From positions 49,497 to 113,496 of the forward strand of contig JANQQK010000035.1 of NCBI GenBank assembly GCA_028289375.1: a DNA stretch of 64,000 bases, written 5' to 3'. Positions 27,295 to 36,794 of the stretch are shown here, one piece after another. How positions within the stretch are numbered: the first letter of the stretch is position 1; the number at the start of each line of letters is the position of its first letter. A program made the position numbers and the translations under genes. This DNA is from Phycisphaerae bacterium. Lineage in GTDB: Bacteria; Planctomycetota; Phycisphaerae; UBA1845. The notes under the pieces are model-generated. The model saw only the letters and a list, made by a program, of their open reading frames with translations. It did not search any database and was not told the origin of the DNA.

Positions 27295-28342
27295 TCCTTG
27301 CCACTTCCGTTTCGTTCGGTTGAACCGCTTCCAGGATTTCCGTGATGATCCGATCAGGCGTGTAGCCTTCCGCCTCGGCGGAATAATTCGTCACGATGCG
27401 ATGACGCAGCACCGGACGACACAAATCGCGTACGTCCTCAGCCGCAACATGATGTCGACCGCGAATGACCGCCAACGCCTTGCCCCCCAGCACCAGCGAC
27501 TGCACCGCCCGAGGCCCCGCACCCCACGTCAGCATCTTCCGCGTGAACTCCGGTGCATACTCCTCCCGCGCCCGTGTCGCCCGCACGATGTCCAACGCAT
27601 GCCGCAAAACGTCCTGCGCGATCGGCACGCGACGCACCAGATGCTGGAACCCGAGGATCTCGTCACCGGTGAAGATCGGCTCCACTTCATGCTGCACGTC
27701 CACCGTCGTCCGCTCGATGATCTGCACCTCTTCGTCGTAGGACGGATAGGCCACGAACACCTTGAACATGAACCGGTCCTGCTGCGCCTCGGGCAGTGGG
27801 TACGTGCCTTCCTGCTCGATCGGATTCTGCGTCGCGAGTACGTAGAACGGCTGCGACAACGTGTGACGCTCCGTTCCAACCGTCACCTGCCGCTCCTGCA
27901 TCGCCTCCAGAAGGGCCGACTGTGTCTTCGGCGGCGTACGGTTGATCTCATCAGCCAGAATGACGTTGGCAAAGATCGGCCCGGAGATGAACTTCAACGC
28001 ACGCTGGCCGGTCGACTTGTCTTCCTGAATCACGTCGGTACCCGTGATATCCGACGGCATTAGGTCGGGCGTGAACTGAATGCGGTTGAACGACAGCTTC
28101 ATGCACTTGGCCAGCGTCGCGATCATCAACGTCTTGGCCAACCCCGGAACGCCCTCCAGAATCACGTGGCCATTGGACAGCAGCGCCACGAAGAGCTGAT
28201 CGATCACGTCCTCCTGCCCGACGATCACCTTGCCCAACTCTGCGCGAAGACGATCGTAACCATCCTTCAATTTCGCGACGGCTTGAATATCCGAGTCGCC
28301 CAGTGGCGTTGATGTTGCATCGTTGCCCATTACATCATTCAT
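27263..28342 (-). CDS. MoxR-family AAA+ ATPase
   Basis: 359 residues, cytoplasmic. Walker A GVPGLAKT (64-71), Walker B ILADEINR (128-135), sensor region [19 protein letters not shown] and the arginine-rich C-terminal lid are all present. MoxR proteins act as chaperone-like ATPases for complexes containing VWA proteins, and here the gene is directly followed by DUF58 and BatA. The start at 28342 is taken; an ATG four codons later is equally possible. A 40-base gap separates it from the squalene-cyclase-like gene upstream. Confidence 0.93.
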   Translation of the reverse strand: MNDVMGNDATSTPLGDSDIQAVAKLKDGYDRLRAELGKVIVGQEDVIDQLFVALLSNGHVILEGVPGLAKTLMIATLAKCMKLSFNRIQFTPDLMPSDITGTDVIQEDKSTGQRALKFISGPIFANVILADEINRTPPKTQSALLEAMQERQVTVGTERHTLSQPFYVLATQNPIEQEGTYPLPEAQQDRFMFKVFVAYPSYDEEVQIIERTTVDVQHEVEPIFTGDEILGFQHLVRRVPIAQDVLRHALDIVRATRAREEYAPEFTRKMLTWGAGPRAVQSLVLGGKALAVIRGRHHVAAEDVRDLCRPVLRHRIVTNYSAEAEGYTPDRIITEILEAVQPNETEVARNERFSKLLSA

Positions 28343-28382
28343 CTTTCGATCTCACGTTTCGTGCGTATCCTGTCACTCATTC

Positions 28383-29429
28383 TTATCGTTGCATGATCGG
28401 CAGCGTGTCATATGGCAACTGCAGAATCACAAGCGTCAAAGCTGTCCCATACACCTTGCCCACGCTGCGGTCTTCCCACGATCCGTCATCTGCCTGACGT
28501 GCAAGCAGCGTGTCACGCAATTTCGGATAATAACCATCCCATTCCTTGTCACCGGCCAGGTACATCGCCTGCGCCATGTAGAAATGGGCGTAGAACCAGT
28601 GGCCCATACGGTTGTATTCCATGCGGATGTGCTGCTTGCTGTATTCCAACGCCTTCAGCGCCATCGGATTGGTGTACTGACCCGCGTTGAACCAGCAGCA
28701 GACCGCAGCCGCCGTGATCGGGGCACGCGACGGACCCGGTTGACCAGCGCGATAGGCAATACCCCCATCGCTGTTGGTCGAAATCTTCAGGTACTCCATC
28801 GCCTGATCGATCACGCCCTTCGGCACAAAAATGCCCGCGTTGCGACAAGCCCGCAGCGCCTGCACCTGCGTGATCGTCACCGACCCCTCGTCGCTCGCGG
28901 AGTTCGGCGTGTAGATCCAACCGCCCAGCCGACTCTGTGCCTGCCCGGTCAACTGAATGCCGCGCGACAGGATCTGCTTCAATTCATCCTGTCGGCGCGG
29001 GTTCTCCGTCATGCCGTAGAGCTGACCAAGGAACAACATGCTGAATCCGTGGCCATACATCGGTCTCGATTCGCTGCCACCACGTGCAATCAGACCGGAA
29101 TTCGTCGCACTGGCCATCAGGTAACGCGTCGCCCGATCGATGTTCGGGGCATACTTGCCCTGCGTGGTCGTGTCGCCATGCGCGAGAAACGCCAACCCCG
29201 CCAACGACGTCATCGACACCGGATAGGAACCCATGTTGCCTTTGGCACGCCATGCCCCGTCACGCCCCTGTTGCCGGGCGAGAAACTGCAGACCCTTCTC
29301 GATCGCCGCTTCCGTTTCGGGCGTGATGTGCTTGGGCAAACGCTTCGCTGCCAGCGCAGTGCGACCCATTCCGGCCACCATCAGCACCACCATCAGCAAA
29401 TACAACCATGGGTATTGTCGCAGCTTCAA
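28383..29429 (-). CDS. Exported squalene-cyclase/prenyltransferase-like repeat protein
   Basis: 348 residues. A signal peptide or N-terminal helix (about 8-28) is followed by an alpha-alpha barrel of the terpenoid-cyclase/protein-prenyltransferase type, shown by repeated QGRDGAW, GGWIYTP, NSDGGIAYR and DDGSWEDRS segments. The catalytic DxDD of real squalene-hopene cyclases is absent, so it is a structural relative and not a hopanoid enzyme. The fold is common in planctomycete exported proteins of unknown role. Its ATG overlaps the stop of the large PQQ/TPR gene (ATGA), and moxR follows, so it belongs to the operon. Confidence 0.75.
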   Translation of the reverse strand: MKLRQYPWLYLLMVVLMVAGMGRTALAAKRLPKHITPETEAAIEKGLQFLARQQGRDGAWRAKGNMGSYPVSMTSLAGLAFLAHGDTTTQGKYAPNIDRATRYLMASATNSGLIARGGSESRPMYGHGFSMLFLGQLYGMTENPRRQDELKQILSRGIQLTGQAQSRLGGWIYTPNSASDEGSVTITQVQALRACRNAGIFVPKGVIDQAMEYLKISTNSDGGIAYRAGQPGPSRAPITAAAVCCWFNAGQYTNPMALKALEYSKQHIRMEYNRMGHWFYAHFYMAQAMYLAGDKEWDGYYPKLRDTLLARQADDGSWEDRSVGKVYGTALTLVILQLPYDTLPIMQR

Positions 29430-32400
29430 TCCACTCCTCCGCTATCGCCCGACGTTGCCCGCGTGACCAGCGCCCCGACCCCGCGGGATGCCTGCACAAC
29501 GATCCTACCCGATTTCAACGCGATGTGTCCCCGCAGCGGATTGCTGTTGATGTAACCCGACCAGGGCGATGGCGACCCCACTCGGCTGCCAGTTCGCTTA
29601 TCCAGCAACACGATCGCCTGTTCATCCATATACAACCGGCTCTTATCCGGCGCCGCACGGAAGTCCGTCGGCAGATACTCCATCAAAACGAGCAGGTCGC
29701 CCTCGCTCCGCAACGATGGCCGATGCAGCAGGCCCGGAAACTCATACGTCCACGCAACGCTGCCCGTCCCCATGTCCATCGCCGCCAAGGTCCAGCGATC
29801 ACCATTCACCGCTTCCGTGTGCGTCGCCAGAATCAATTGGTTCTCAAACACGCCACCGTCCACGATCAGACCAGCCTCTTCAACCATCTGACCTTCCGCG
29901 TCCACATGACCCGTGACGACGTCCAGCAGTTCGTACGCCCCGCTCCGCGACGCCACCAGCACCTTCCCAGGTGTCGGTTCGAACGCACTGGCTGGCTGGT
30001 TGTCAAACGAGCGGGACCATTCTTCAAGACCGGTGCTCACGCGATACGCCGCCAGCCCGCGATCAACCGGACCGCACACCACGCCATCGTGATAGGTCAT
30101 GGCGATGAATTCGCCGCCCTCCTGCAGACTGTCCGGCTGATCGAACGTGATCTCGCCAAGCCCCGCGCCATTGGACAGTCGAAACGCGCGAATGTGCTCC
30201 GTCTCCGCATCGATGACCATGACGTACCCGTCGCGAACATACACTCCGCCAGGCTCCGATCCCAGATCGCGACGCCACAACACCGAGCCATCCAACATCG
30301 ACAGCACCGCCAACTCCGTCGGCGCAATCATGCACGCCAGTCGGCCATCCGCAGCATCGGTGCGATATTCACGCAGATAGGGGCGACCATCCAAGGGGAC
30401 CGCCCACAGCCGCAATCCCGAAATCACCCCGATGGCGTACAGACCCTTCGGACCGTTGACCACCATCGTCTGACCATCCGACCAACCCGTTACGACGTCT
30501 GGCTCGGTGGCCGACGAACCAACATCCTCAAGCCCGTACGCGAAGTCGTGGGTCATCAGCAGTTCCGCCTCCCACGTCATCTTCCCTTCACGCGTATCGT
30601 ACGATCGCAACATCCGCGGACCCGCGAACGCGACAAGACGATCGTACACCGCCTCCGGATCAGCCATCCGGAAATCCACCATCACCAGCGGTTGACTGGC
30701 GTCATCAAATGGCTCAAACGCATCGCGACCGGCCATCTCAAACCCGCGAATGTCCTCCACGCGCTCATGCCAATCCGCCGCAGGCTCATCCAACTGCCGG
30801 CGTCGCTCTGCCACCAACTCGCCAACCCCCACGCCGCCAACAGACAAACCCGGATAATCAACTTCAAGCTCATCCAACGCCCGGCGTGCCGAAAGAGCCA
30901 TGTCCGGCGACTGCTTCAAGTACAGGTCGCTCTTGAGCACAAGCGACTCTGCCAGTTTCTCCCGCGACCGCCCGAAACGCATGGCTTCGTTGAGATATTG
31001 CTCCGCCCGCTCGAACCGACCGCGATCAATCTCGAACCGCGCCAACCCGTTCAGCGCCGCCTGCCCCCATCCGCCGAGCGTGCGAACGTCGGCCAAACGT
31101 CGCAACGTGCGCGTCGCCTCTGTACGCGTCTCGAACCGTTCCAGCATCGACGTCGCGTTCTCATACATCTCGCGCGCTGCCCGCCCCAGAATGTCGACCT
31201 CGTCCGGCCCAAGCTCCGGCTCGATCCGCAGCAGCACGTCCGCCGCCGCCGCCCGCGCCGACCGTTTCACCTCGCCCTGCTGAACGAACTCGTCCGCCAG
31301 CGGGTCCATCCCCATCCGCCAAAGCGTCTCATACGCCTCTCGATACCGGCCCATCCGCCGCAACGTGTCGCCCAACGCCAATTGCGTCTGCACACGATCA
31401 CGATCGCTCGACGCCATCTTCGACGCCTCGCGCAAGTATTGCACCGAATCCTCGACCGACGTCCCCGGCTGCGTCGCCAGCTTCAACATCGCATCCACCC
31501 GAAGGTGGTCCACGTGCGCCGCCATCATGTCCTCCGGCGGCAGGCGGACACCGCTCAGCACATCCAACGCATTGCGCGGCCGTTCGCGCAACAACTCCAG
31601 AAACGCAAGCCGAATCGCCGTTCGCGCATCCTCCGGCTGTGCCTCATGTGCCGCCAGCGTCACCTCATACGACGTCAAATCCGGATAGGAGCGTGCCTCC
31701 GACGGGTCGACGCTGATCATCGCACCCTGCACGAACACAATATTGCCCAACGGCGGATGACCTGCGGGAATCGCCGTGCTTCGGCCCGGCTCCCCGGTCG
31801 TCGCATCAAATGAAACCACCGTCGTCTCGGTCGGCTGATAAATACGACCGCCGCTCAGCGCAGCACGACCGGTCACCCTCTCCACTGATTGCGACCACAC
31901 CATCGACTGCTGACTCAGCGAGACACACGTGATGGTCTGACCACCCAGCCACACATACTCATCATCCGTCCCGATCAGATACTTGTGCTGATCGCGAGGC
32001 CAATCCCACACAAGCGTCCCGTCGATCCGATCAAACGCAATCACGCGATCGTCATCCGTGGGCGCCAAAATCACCAGCGATCCTGCCACCATTGGCGGCT
32101 GCGGAAACCAACGCAACGGTTCCTTCTGAATCTGGCGATTGAAACGCCGCCGGCCACTGCGAGGGCCCTCGTTTTCGCGGTATCGCGTCGCCCAACGCAA
32201 CTCGCGCGACGTCCCATCAATCGCCAAAAGCAAACCGAAACCCGTCGAAAGGTAGATCATCCCGCTGTCGGTCGCGGCCATCATCGCCTTCTCGCGCTGC
32301 ATCGTACGCCCGCCCAAGGCGAACAGCAGAATCTGATCGACCAGTGTGCCGTCGGCAGGATCAAGCACGCCGAAGTAAATGGCATTCCGCGATTCAAACG

Positions 32401-33787
32401 GAAGCCAAATGTCGCCATCCACCACCAGCGGCGGCGACATGATCAACGCCTCGCTCATCAATTCGACAGGGTCATCCGTGCCACCCCGCCGCCACCGACG
32501 CTCACCGGTCCGGGCGTCATACGCCACCAACCGACGTCCCACAACGCGCACCGGCTGACGGTTCGCACTGCGAATGGTCACGCCGTCCGCCCCCGAATCG
32601 ATCTCCTGACCCGATTCGACACTGAACACCAGACCCGCGCCAGCCGACAACGATCCCTCAACGTAATCCGAGAAAAGCTGATCCTGATCCGTGAACCCCG
32701 GACCGACAGCAAAGCGTTCGGCAATCCCCAGCGTTCCCCCGCCAGCCGACCACATGACACCGAAACTCAGCAGATCAATCGCCTGCACTTCGCTGCCCGA
32801 CTTCACGAACAACCGATCGTCATACACCACAGGCTCTGCCACCGGCAACGCATCGTGCCCAAACTGATCAAGTTCGGTCCAGCGCACCACCGGCGCCTGC
32901 GGCATCGTTCGACGCCAAGGCAACTCATCCGCCATCGTCGGAACTGCCGCGACCATCGACCGTCGCCCGGAACCGCCACCTGCAGGCCCAGTCCACTCGA
33001 CATCGCCAAGTGGCGGACGCGTCGTGTCATAATGCGAAACAAATCCACGAACACCCGTCATCAGAGCGGCGTTGCCGCCCTCGACCATGCCCAACATTTC
33101 GTTGGCCATCGCATCGTCACCAAGCATCGCATACGCCACCGCCTGACGCTGAATCAGCCAAGGCTCCTCGCGACCGGCATCGGGAAACACGCTCCAATAC
33201 ATCTGCAACACATGCAGCACCTCAGCCGCACGCCCGGCATCGAGCAGCCAGCTTGAGAGCAGCTTGGCCGCCTCGCGACCATGACGCGACAACAGGTACA
33301 CGTCGAATGCCTGTTTCGCCGAAGTCAGATCATGCTCCAGACGCGCCCGCTCGAGCAGACCCTTCGCGCGTCCGTCATACAACACCCCGTAAGCTTCACG
33401 CCCCGCATCGGGCAGGTCCGCCAACATGCGGTAGGCTTTCAACCGTGGCGATTCGTACCGATCCAGAGCCCGCGACGTGGTGGCCTTGAGCAACCCGGCA
33501 GGCGCCTCGATCACGCGCTGCAGAGAATCGATCGCCAGCTTCCAATCCTCGCGATCGATCGCCTGCTCCGCCGTGCGGAACAGATTCGTCACCACCGGCG
33601 ACTGCTCGAGCTCAGGCCCCTTGCTGATGACCGCCTCATGACGCATCGGCCGCTGCGCCTGAACATGCGTCACAAGACCGCTCAGCAAGATCGCGCACAG
33701 CATGACACACCCCGTGCCTCGCGCACAGCCACCGCGTCGTGTCACCAATGCAAGCTGGGAAGCCTTAGCCTTGAAATGCATCATCAT
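29426..33787 (-). CDS. Giant PQQ-like beta-propeller and TPR protein
   Basis: 1453 residues from the ATG at 33787 (AGGAA about nine bases upstream). After a signal peptide (about 20-42) comes a helical TPR-like region (about 60-255), then a beta-propeller built of PQQ-type repeats (about 290-690; examples YDARTGERRW, AIDGTSRELRW, AFDRIDGTLVW). A second TPR region (about 715-1000) and a second PQQ propeller follow (about 1050-1440; SYDTREGKMTW, VLSMLDGSVLW, AYRVSTGLEEW). No residues for binding PQQ itself can be assigned. The likely role is a scaffold or sensor on the outer side of the membrane. It is the first gene of the long operon ending at 11151, with 241 gene-free bases before it. Confidence 0.8.
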   Translation of the reverse strand: MMMHFKAKASQLALVTRRGGCARGTGCVMLCAILLSGLVTHVQAQRPMRHEAVISKGPELEQSPVVTNLFRTAEQAIDREDWKLAIDSLQRVIEAPAGLLKATTSRALDRYESPRLKAYRMLADLPDAGREAYGVLYDGRAKGLLERARLEHDLTSAKQAFDVYLLSRHGREAAKLLSSWLLDAGRAAEVLHVLQMYWSVFPDAGREEPWLIQRQAVAYAMLGDDAMANEMLGMVEGGNAALMTGVRGFVSHYDTTRPPLGDVEWTGPAGGGSGRRSMVAAVPTMADELPWRRTMPQAPVVRWTELDQFGHDALPVAEPVVYDDRLFVKSGSEVQAIDLLSFGVMWSAGGGTLGIAERFAVGPGFTDQDQLFSDYVEGSLSAGAGLVFSVESGQEIDSGADGVTIRSANRQPVRVVGRRLVAYDARTGERRWRRGGTDDPVELMSEALIMSPPLVVDGDIWLPFESRNAIYFGVLDPADGTLVDQILLFALGGRTMQREKAMMAATDSGMIYLSTGFGLLLAIDGTSRELRWATRYRENEGPRSGRRRFNRQIQKEPLRWFPQPPMVAGSLVILAPTDDDRVIAFDRIDGTLVWDWPRDQHKYLIGTDDEYVWLGGQTITCVSLSQQSMVWSQSVERVTGRAALSGGRIYQPTETTVVSFDATTGEPGRSTAIPAGHPPLGNIVFVQGAMISVDPSEARSYPDLTSYEVTLAAHEAQPEDARTAIRLAFLELLRERPRNALDVLSGVRLPPEDMMAAHVDHLRVDAMLKLATQPGTSVEDSVQYLREASKMASSDRDRVQTQLALGDTLRRMGRYREAYETLWRMGMDPLADEFVQQGEVKRSARAAAADVLLRIEPELGPDEVDILGRAAREMYENATSMLERFETRTEATRTLRRLADVRTLGGWGQAALNGLARFEIDRGRFERAEQYLNEAMRFGRSREKLAESLVLKSDLYLKQSPDMALSARRALDELEVDYPGLSVGGVGVGELVAERRRQLDEPAADWHERVEDIRGFEMAGRDAFEPFDDASQPLVMVDFRMADPEAVYDRLVAFAGPRMLRSYDTREGKMTWEAELLMTHDFAYGLEDVGSSATEPDVVTGWSDGQTMVVNGPKGLYAIGVISGLRLWAVPLDGRPYLREYRTDAADGRLACMIAPTELAVLSMLDGSVLWRRDLGSEPGGVYVRDGYVMVIDAETEHIRAFRLSNGAGLGEITFDQPDSLQEGGEFIAMTYHDGVVCGPVDRGLAAYRVSTGLEEWSRSFDNQPASAFEPTPGKVLVASRSGAYELLDVVTGHVDAEGQMVEEAGLIVDGGVFENQLILATHTEAVNGDRWTLAAMDMGTGSVAWTYEFPGLLHRPSLRSEGDLLVLMEYLPTDFRAAPDKSRLYMDEQAIVLLDKRTGSRVGSPSPWSGYINSNPLRGHIALKSGRIVVQASRGVGALVTRATSGDSGGVD

Positions 33788-34028
33788 CTGCGCGTTTCCT
33801 GCGACAAGCCCGTCGCGTGCACGCCGCATTAACTGGCCTCAAACGCGCACGCAGCGATCATAGCGACGCCGCCAAACCCAAACTACCGACCCTCACCACA
33901 CCCCACCCGTTGTTACACCCCCGATACCCGCCCCGCCCACCATCATCGACGACCCCCGACAACTTCCGACACAAAAACAGGGCGCATGCCGCAGCAGCCT
34001 CATTGCGCCTCGGCGGACGAACGGTTCG

Positions 34029-34469
34029 CTATGTCCTTCGGACACTGCGAATGATTCCGTCAGCTTCAAGCTCGTCGACCAACTCTTCCACATCGCCCGG
34101 GTGGAACACACAGCAGTCGCGATGAAAGTTGTCATAAGCTCCAAGCACCAACTGCCCGTTTTTCTCAATCTGCACATGAATGATGTCGTGAACGATGCGC
34201 TGCCCCGGAATCACCGCGTTGAGGATTGGCTCTACTGTTTCTTTCTCAAGTGGGACAATGACAAAGTCCAGTTTCGGCCACACAGTCGAGCGAGCCAACA
34301 CGTTATCAGGTGTATGGTGCGTTTGGAGACTAGCGAAGTGACATTGATCGAGTACACCCTCGAACGACACACGAGCATCCCCGCAGAAGTGTGTGAACAC
34401 TCGTCGTACAAATGCGAGCTTATTTTTCACAGTGACTGGTATTGCCTCACTCAACCCAGACAGCCTCAC
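34029..34469 (-). CDS. Hypothetical protein, compositionally different from neighbours
   Basis: 146 residues from the ATG at 34469; an in-frame GTG about 14 codons later (start of KNKLAFVRR) is possible. It is a soluble alpha/beta protein with a central strand-rich part (LDFVIVPLEKETVEPI, VIPGQRIVHDIIHVQIEKNG), a DCCVFHPGD motif and an acidic end. No signal or membrane segment is seen and I do not recognise the family. The coding region and the 75 bases upstream use more A+T than either side, which together with its isolation suggests recent arrival. A 241-base gene-free gap with nothing notable follows on the right-hand side of the operon. Confidence 0.55.
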   Translation of the reverse strand: MRLSGLSEAIPVTVKNKLAFVRRVFTHFCGDARVSFEGVLDQCHFASLQTHHTPDNVLARSTVWPKLDFVIVPLEKETVEPILNAVIPGQRIVHDIIHVQIEKNGQLVLGAYDNFHRDCCVFHPGDVEELVDELEADGIIRSVRRT

Positions 34470-34545
34470 ATCGTTGTTTCATATGTGACGAGATTCAAAC
34501 CGATCTCAGTGCGAAACGGTCAACGCCGGCGTCCACACTCCGTGC

Positions 34546-35151
34546 CTACAAGTAACCCAGATCCCGCAGCCGCTCCTTAATCATCTCTTCCTCATCCGCC
34601 GTGTAGGCCGACTCATTCATCTCCCCGATCAGGCCCATCGCCTCCAACTTCGCGATCACCTTGTCGCAACACGCCTCAGGCGACTCCACATCCGTGTTCA
34701 CCAGCACCTCCGGCTTGAACGGCTCCTCGAACGGCGCGTTCACCCCAGCCACGTGCTCGATCTCCCCGCGCATCGCCTTCTCGAACAACCCGCGCTCGTC
34801 GCGCGACATCAGCACTTCCATCGTCGCCCGGCAATACACCTCGACGAACGTCTCGACGTCCGCCCGAATCGCATCACGCACATCACGATACGGCGAAACA
34901 GCCGTCACGACCGCGACCACGCCGTTCCGATTCAGCATCTTGCATTCGTACCCAAGTCGCCGCAGGTTCGTCTCGATCTCCTCACGCGTGAATCCCAGGC
35001 TACGGTTGATCTCACGGCGGATGCGGGCCGAGTTGAGAAACTCCACATGAAGCCCGCGCGATTGCAGACGCTCGACGATCATCCGCGCAATCGTCGACTT
35101 GCCCGATCGCGGCAACCCAACAAGCCAAACCGTAAAACCATCACGCTCCAT
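34546..35151 (-). CDS. cysC: Adenylylsulfate kinase (APS kinase)
   Basis: Phosphorylates adenylylsulfate to PAPS, the sulfate donor. 201 residues from the ATG at 35151, which overlaps the end of the transporter gene by 11 bases; a TTG four codons earlier is possible. Walker A is GLPRSGKST (about 10-18), close to the GLSGAGKST norm. Further family marks are FLNSARIRREINRSLGFTREEI (only the RIRREINRSLGFT core is quoted as a motif) and the CRATMEVLMSRD segment with Cys and Asp around 105-116. The C-terminal tail (YTADEEEMIKERLRDLGYL) is the sulfurylase-type tail often fused or appended to APS kinases. No ATP sulfurylase is in the window. Confidence 0.85.
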   Translation of the reverse strand: MERDGFTVWLVGLPRSGKSTIARMIVERLQSRGLHVEFLNSARIRREINRSLGFTREEIETNLRRLGYECKMLNRNGVVAVVTAVSPYRDVRDAIRADVETFVEVYCRATMEVLMSRDERGLFEKAMRGEIEHVAGVNAPFEEPFKPEVLVNTDVESPEACCDKVIAKLEAMGLIGEMNESAYTADEEEMIKERLRDLGYL

Positions 35152-36571
35152 CACGACCGCCAATCAACTGATTCAACACCGGCCAATACAACCCGATCAA
35201 CACCAACATCACCACCAGCGAAATCGCACTCATCACCACTCCGCGGCGCACAACTTCCCGCACGCGATAGTAACCTGCCGAGAAACAGATCGCATTCGGC
35301 GGCGAACTAATCGGCAGACTGAACGCCAAACCCGCCGTGATGCCGACCGCCATTGTCATCGTCACCGGATCAATGCCCAACGGTTCGCACAGCGAGTAAC
35401 CGATCGGCAGCAAAATCGCGACCGCCGCCGAATTGCTGATCCCCTCCGTCAGCACGATCGCAGCCGTCACCATAAACGCAATCACAAGAAACGCCGGAAT
35501 CTCCGGGCTGAGCGTCCGCTGCACGATCCAGTGAAAGGCATACGTCTCGTTGAGCGCCGAACCCAACGCCACCGCCCCACCATACATGATCAGCACGCCC
35601 CAGTTCACGTAATCCTGAATCTGCCGCCAATCCACAATTTTCAACGCAAAAAGCAGCGTGGCCGACAATATCGCGATCACCCCAAGGCCCACGTCATGAC
35701 CCATCGTGATCCACGACGCGATCGTCACGAACCACAGCACCGCCAACCGCCGCTCAGGCCCCGCCATCGATCCGAGACGCTTCACGCGCTCATCCAGCAT
35801 CCGCGTTGCCGGCTGAATCGACTCCACGTCGATCGTCAGCGTCCGCCGCAGCATGACCCACGCCACACCCGACATGATCACCACCACCGGCGCCGCCGAG
35901 GCGAACCAATACCCGAACGAAAGCTTCGCCTCCGGAAACCGCGCCTTGAGCAATCCGAGCGCCAGCGGCGCCCGCGCTCCGCCAAGAAACGTCCCCACCC
36001 CGCCGATCATGCACCCCCACGCAAGTGCCAGAAACAGCATCTTGCCATAATCTGATTTATCTTTTTTCAGCTTCAGTATATCCGCCACCTCGACCACGAT
36101 TGGAAACATCATCGCAGCCACTGCATGTTCCGGCATCCAAAGTGACAGAAAGGCTGAGCTGAGCAGGACGCCTGCAATCAGTGACGTCGGCGTGCGGTCG
36201 AATCGCTGTAAGAACAGCAGTGTCAAACGTTTAGAGAGACCTGTCGCGATGGTCGCCGCCGCAAGCAGGAACACGCCGAGCATGAAAAAGACGGCCCGAT
36301 TGCCGAACAGCGCGAACGCGTCCTCCTGCGGCATGACGCCAAGCACCGGCAGCAGCGCGACCGCGAGTAGCCCCGTGGCCGCCAGCGGAATGTAGTTCGT
36401 CAACCATAAAGACATGCAAACAAGAAAGATAGCGAGCGCTCGCTGTGCCGCGGCAGGCCGATCCGGAGGCAGTTCCGCGGGGGTCAGCCACAATGGACCC
36501 CAGATCAGGACAGCCGCGATGACCGCGGTGATACCGACGATGGCAGTCTTGATGAATTTTGTGTGCTTCAC
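35141..36571 (-). CDS. DASS/SLC13-type anion symporter, probable sulfate or dicarboxylate transporter
   Basis: 476 residues with about eleven to twelve hydrophobic helices. Family marks are LFGNRAVFFMLGVFLLA near 90, the helix-break region WMPEHAVAAMMFPI near 145, TEGISNSAAVAILLPIGY near 380 and SSPPNAICFSAGY near 430. The first SNT-type motif is altered (GGVGTFLGGARAP in place of the usual A..GT.PN), so substrate choice is uncertain. It starts with GTG at 36571. The 11-base overlap with cysC suggests sulfate uptake coupled to PAPS formation. Classic substrates of the family are sulfate and C4 dicarboxylates. Confidence 0.8.
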   Translation of the reverse strand: MKHTKFIKTAIVGITAVIAAVLIWGPLWLTPAELPPDRPAAAQRALAIFLVCMSLWLTNYIPLAATGLLAVALLPVLGVMPQEDAFALFGNRAVFFMLGVFLLAAATIATGLSKRLTLLFLQRFDRTPTSLIAGVLLSSAFLSLWMPEHAVAAMMFPIVVEVADILKLKKDKSDYGKMLFLALAWGCMIGGVGTFLGGARAPLALGLLKARFPEAKLSFGYWFASAAPVVVIMSGVAWVMLRRTLTIDVESIQPATRMLDERVKRLGSMAGPERRLAVLWFVTIASWITMGHDVGLGVIAILSATLLFALKIVDWRQIQDYVNWGVLIMYGGAVALGSALNETYAFHWIVQRTLSPEIPAFLVIAFMVTAAIVLTEGISNSAAVAILLPIGYSLCEPLGIDPVTMTMAVGITAGLAFSLPISSPPNAICFSAGYYRVREVVRRGVVMSAISLVVMLVLIGLYWPVLNQLIGGRDGA

Positions 36572-36759
36572 CGACGATCCGATCGACCAGCGATTTCAGT
36601 TCCGCGTCCACGCCGCGCGAATTGGTACCCTCGATATCGGACCATACGGTTGCCGGCGTGACAAGAGTCGCATCGGAAGGTTTCACCGACAGGTCCATGG
36701 GGCTGTTTGGTGCATCAGCCGAAAAACGGGCAAGCTGTGAAATGTTCGCAGCCGATGTC

Positions 36760-36787
36760 TGGACTTGTGTGTTGGATTTGCTATAGT
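36760..36787 (+). promoter_or_regulatory. Sigma-70-type promoter of hppA
   Basis: TGGACT at 36760-36765 and TATAGT at 36782-36787 with a 16-base spacer (four and five of six consensus bases). Transcription would start near 36795 and leave an untranslated leader of about 217 bases. Confidence 0.5.
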
Positions 36788-36794
36788 CGCCCGC

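Noticed and set aside
24113..28342. A defence system built from MoxR and VWA proteins
   Set aside because: The set is joined to BatA, DUF58, DUF4175-like and envelope proteins in a dense operon, as in ordinary planctomycete genomes; no effector nuclease or other defence gene is present.
28383..29429. A functional squalene-hopene cyclase
   Set aside because: The protein is short (348 residues), exported, and lacks the DxDD catalytic motif.
29408..31813. An 801-codon open frame on the plus strand opposite the PQQ/TPR gene (with others at 31889-33256, 38110-39621, 55944-57626, 4389-5807 and 20142-21587)
   Set aside because: They are the mirror of real genes in a high G+C genome. Their products are overloaded with Arg, His or Pro, have no motifs, and the opposite strand has clear domains.
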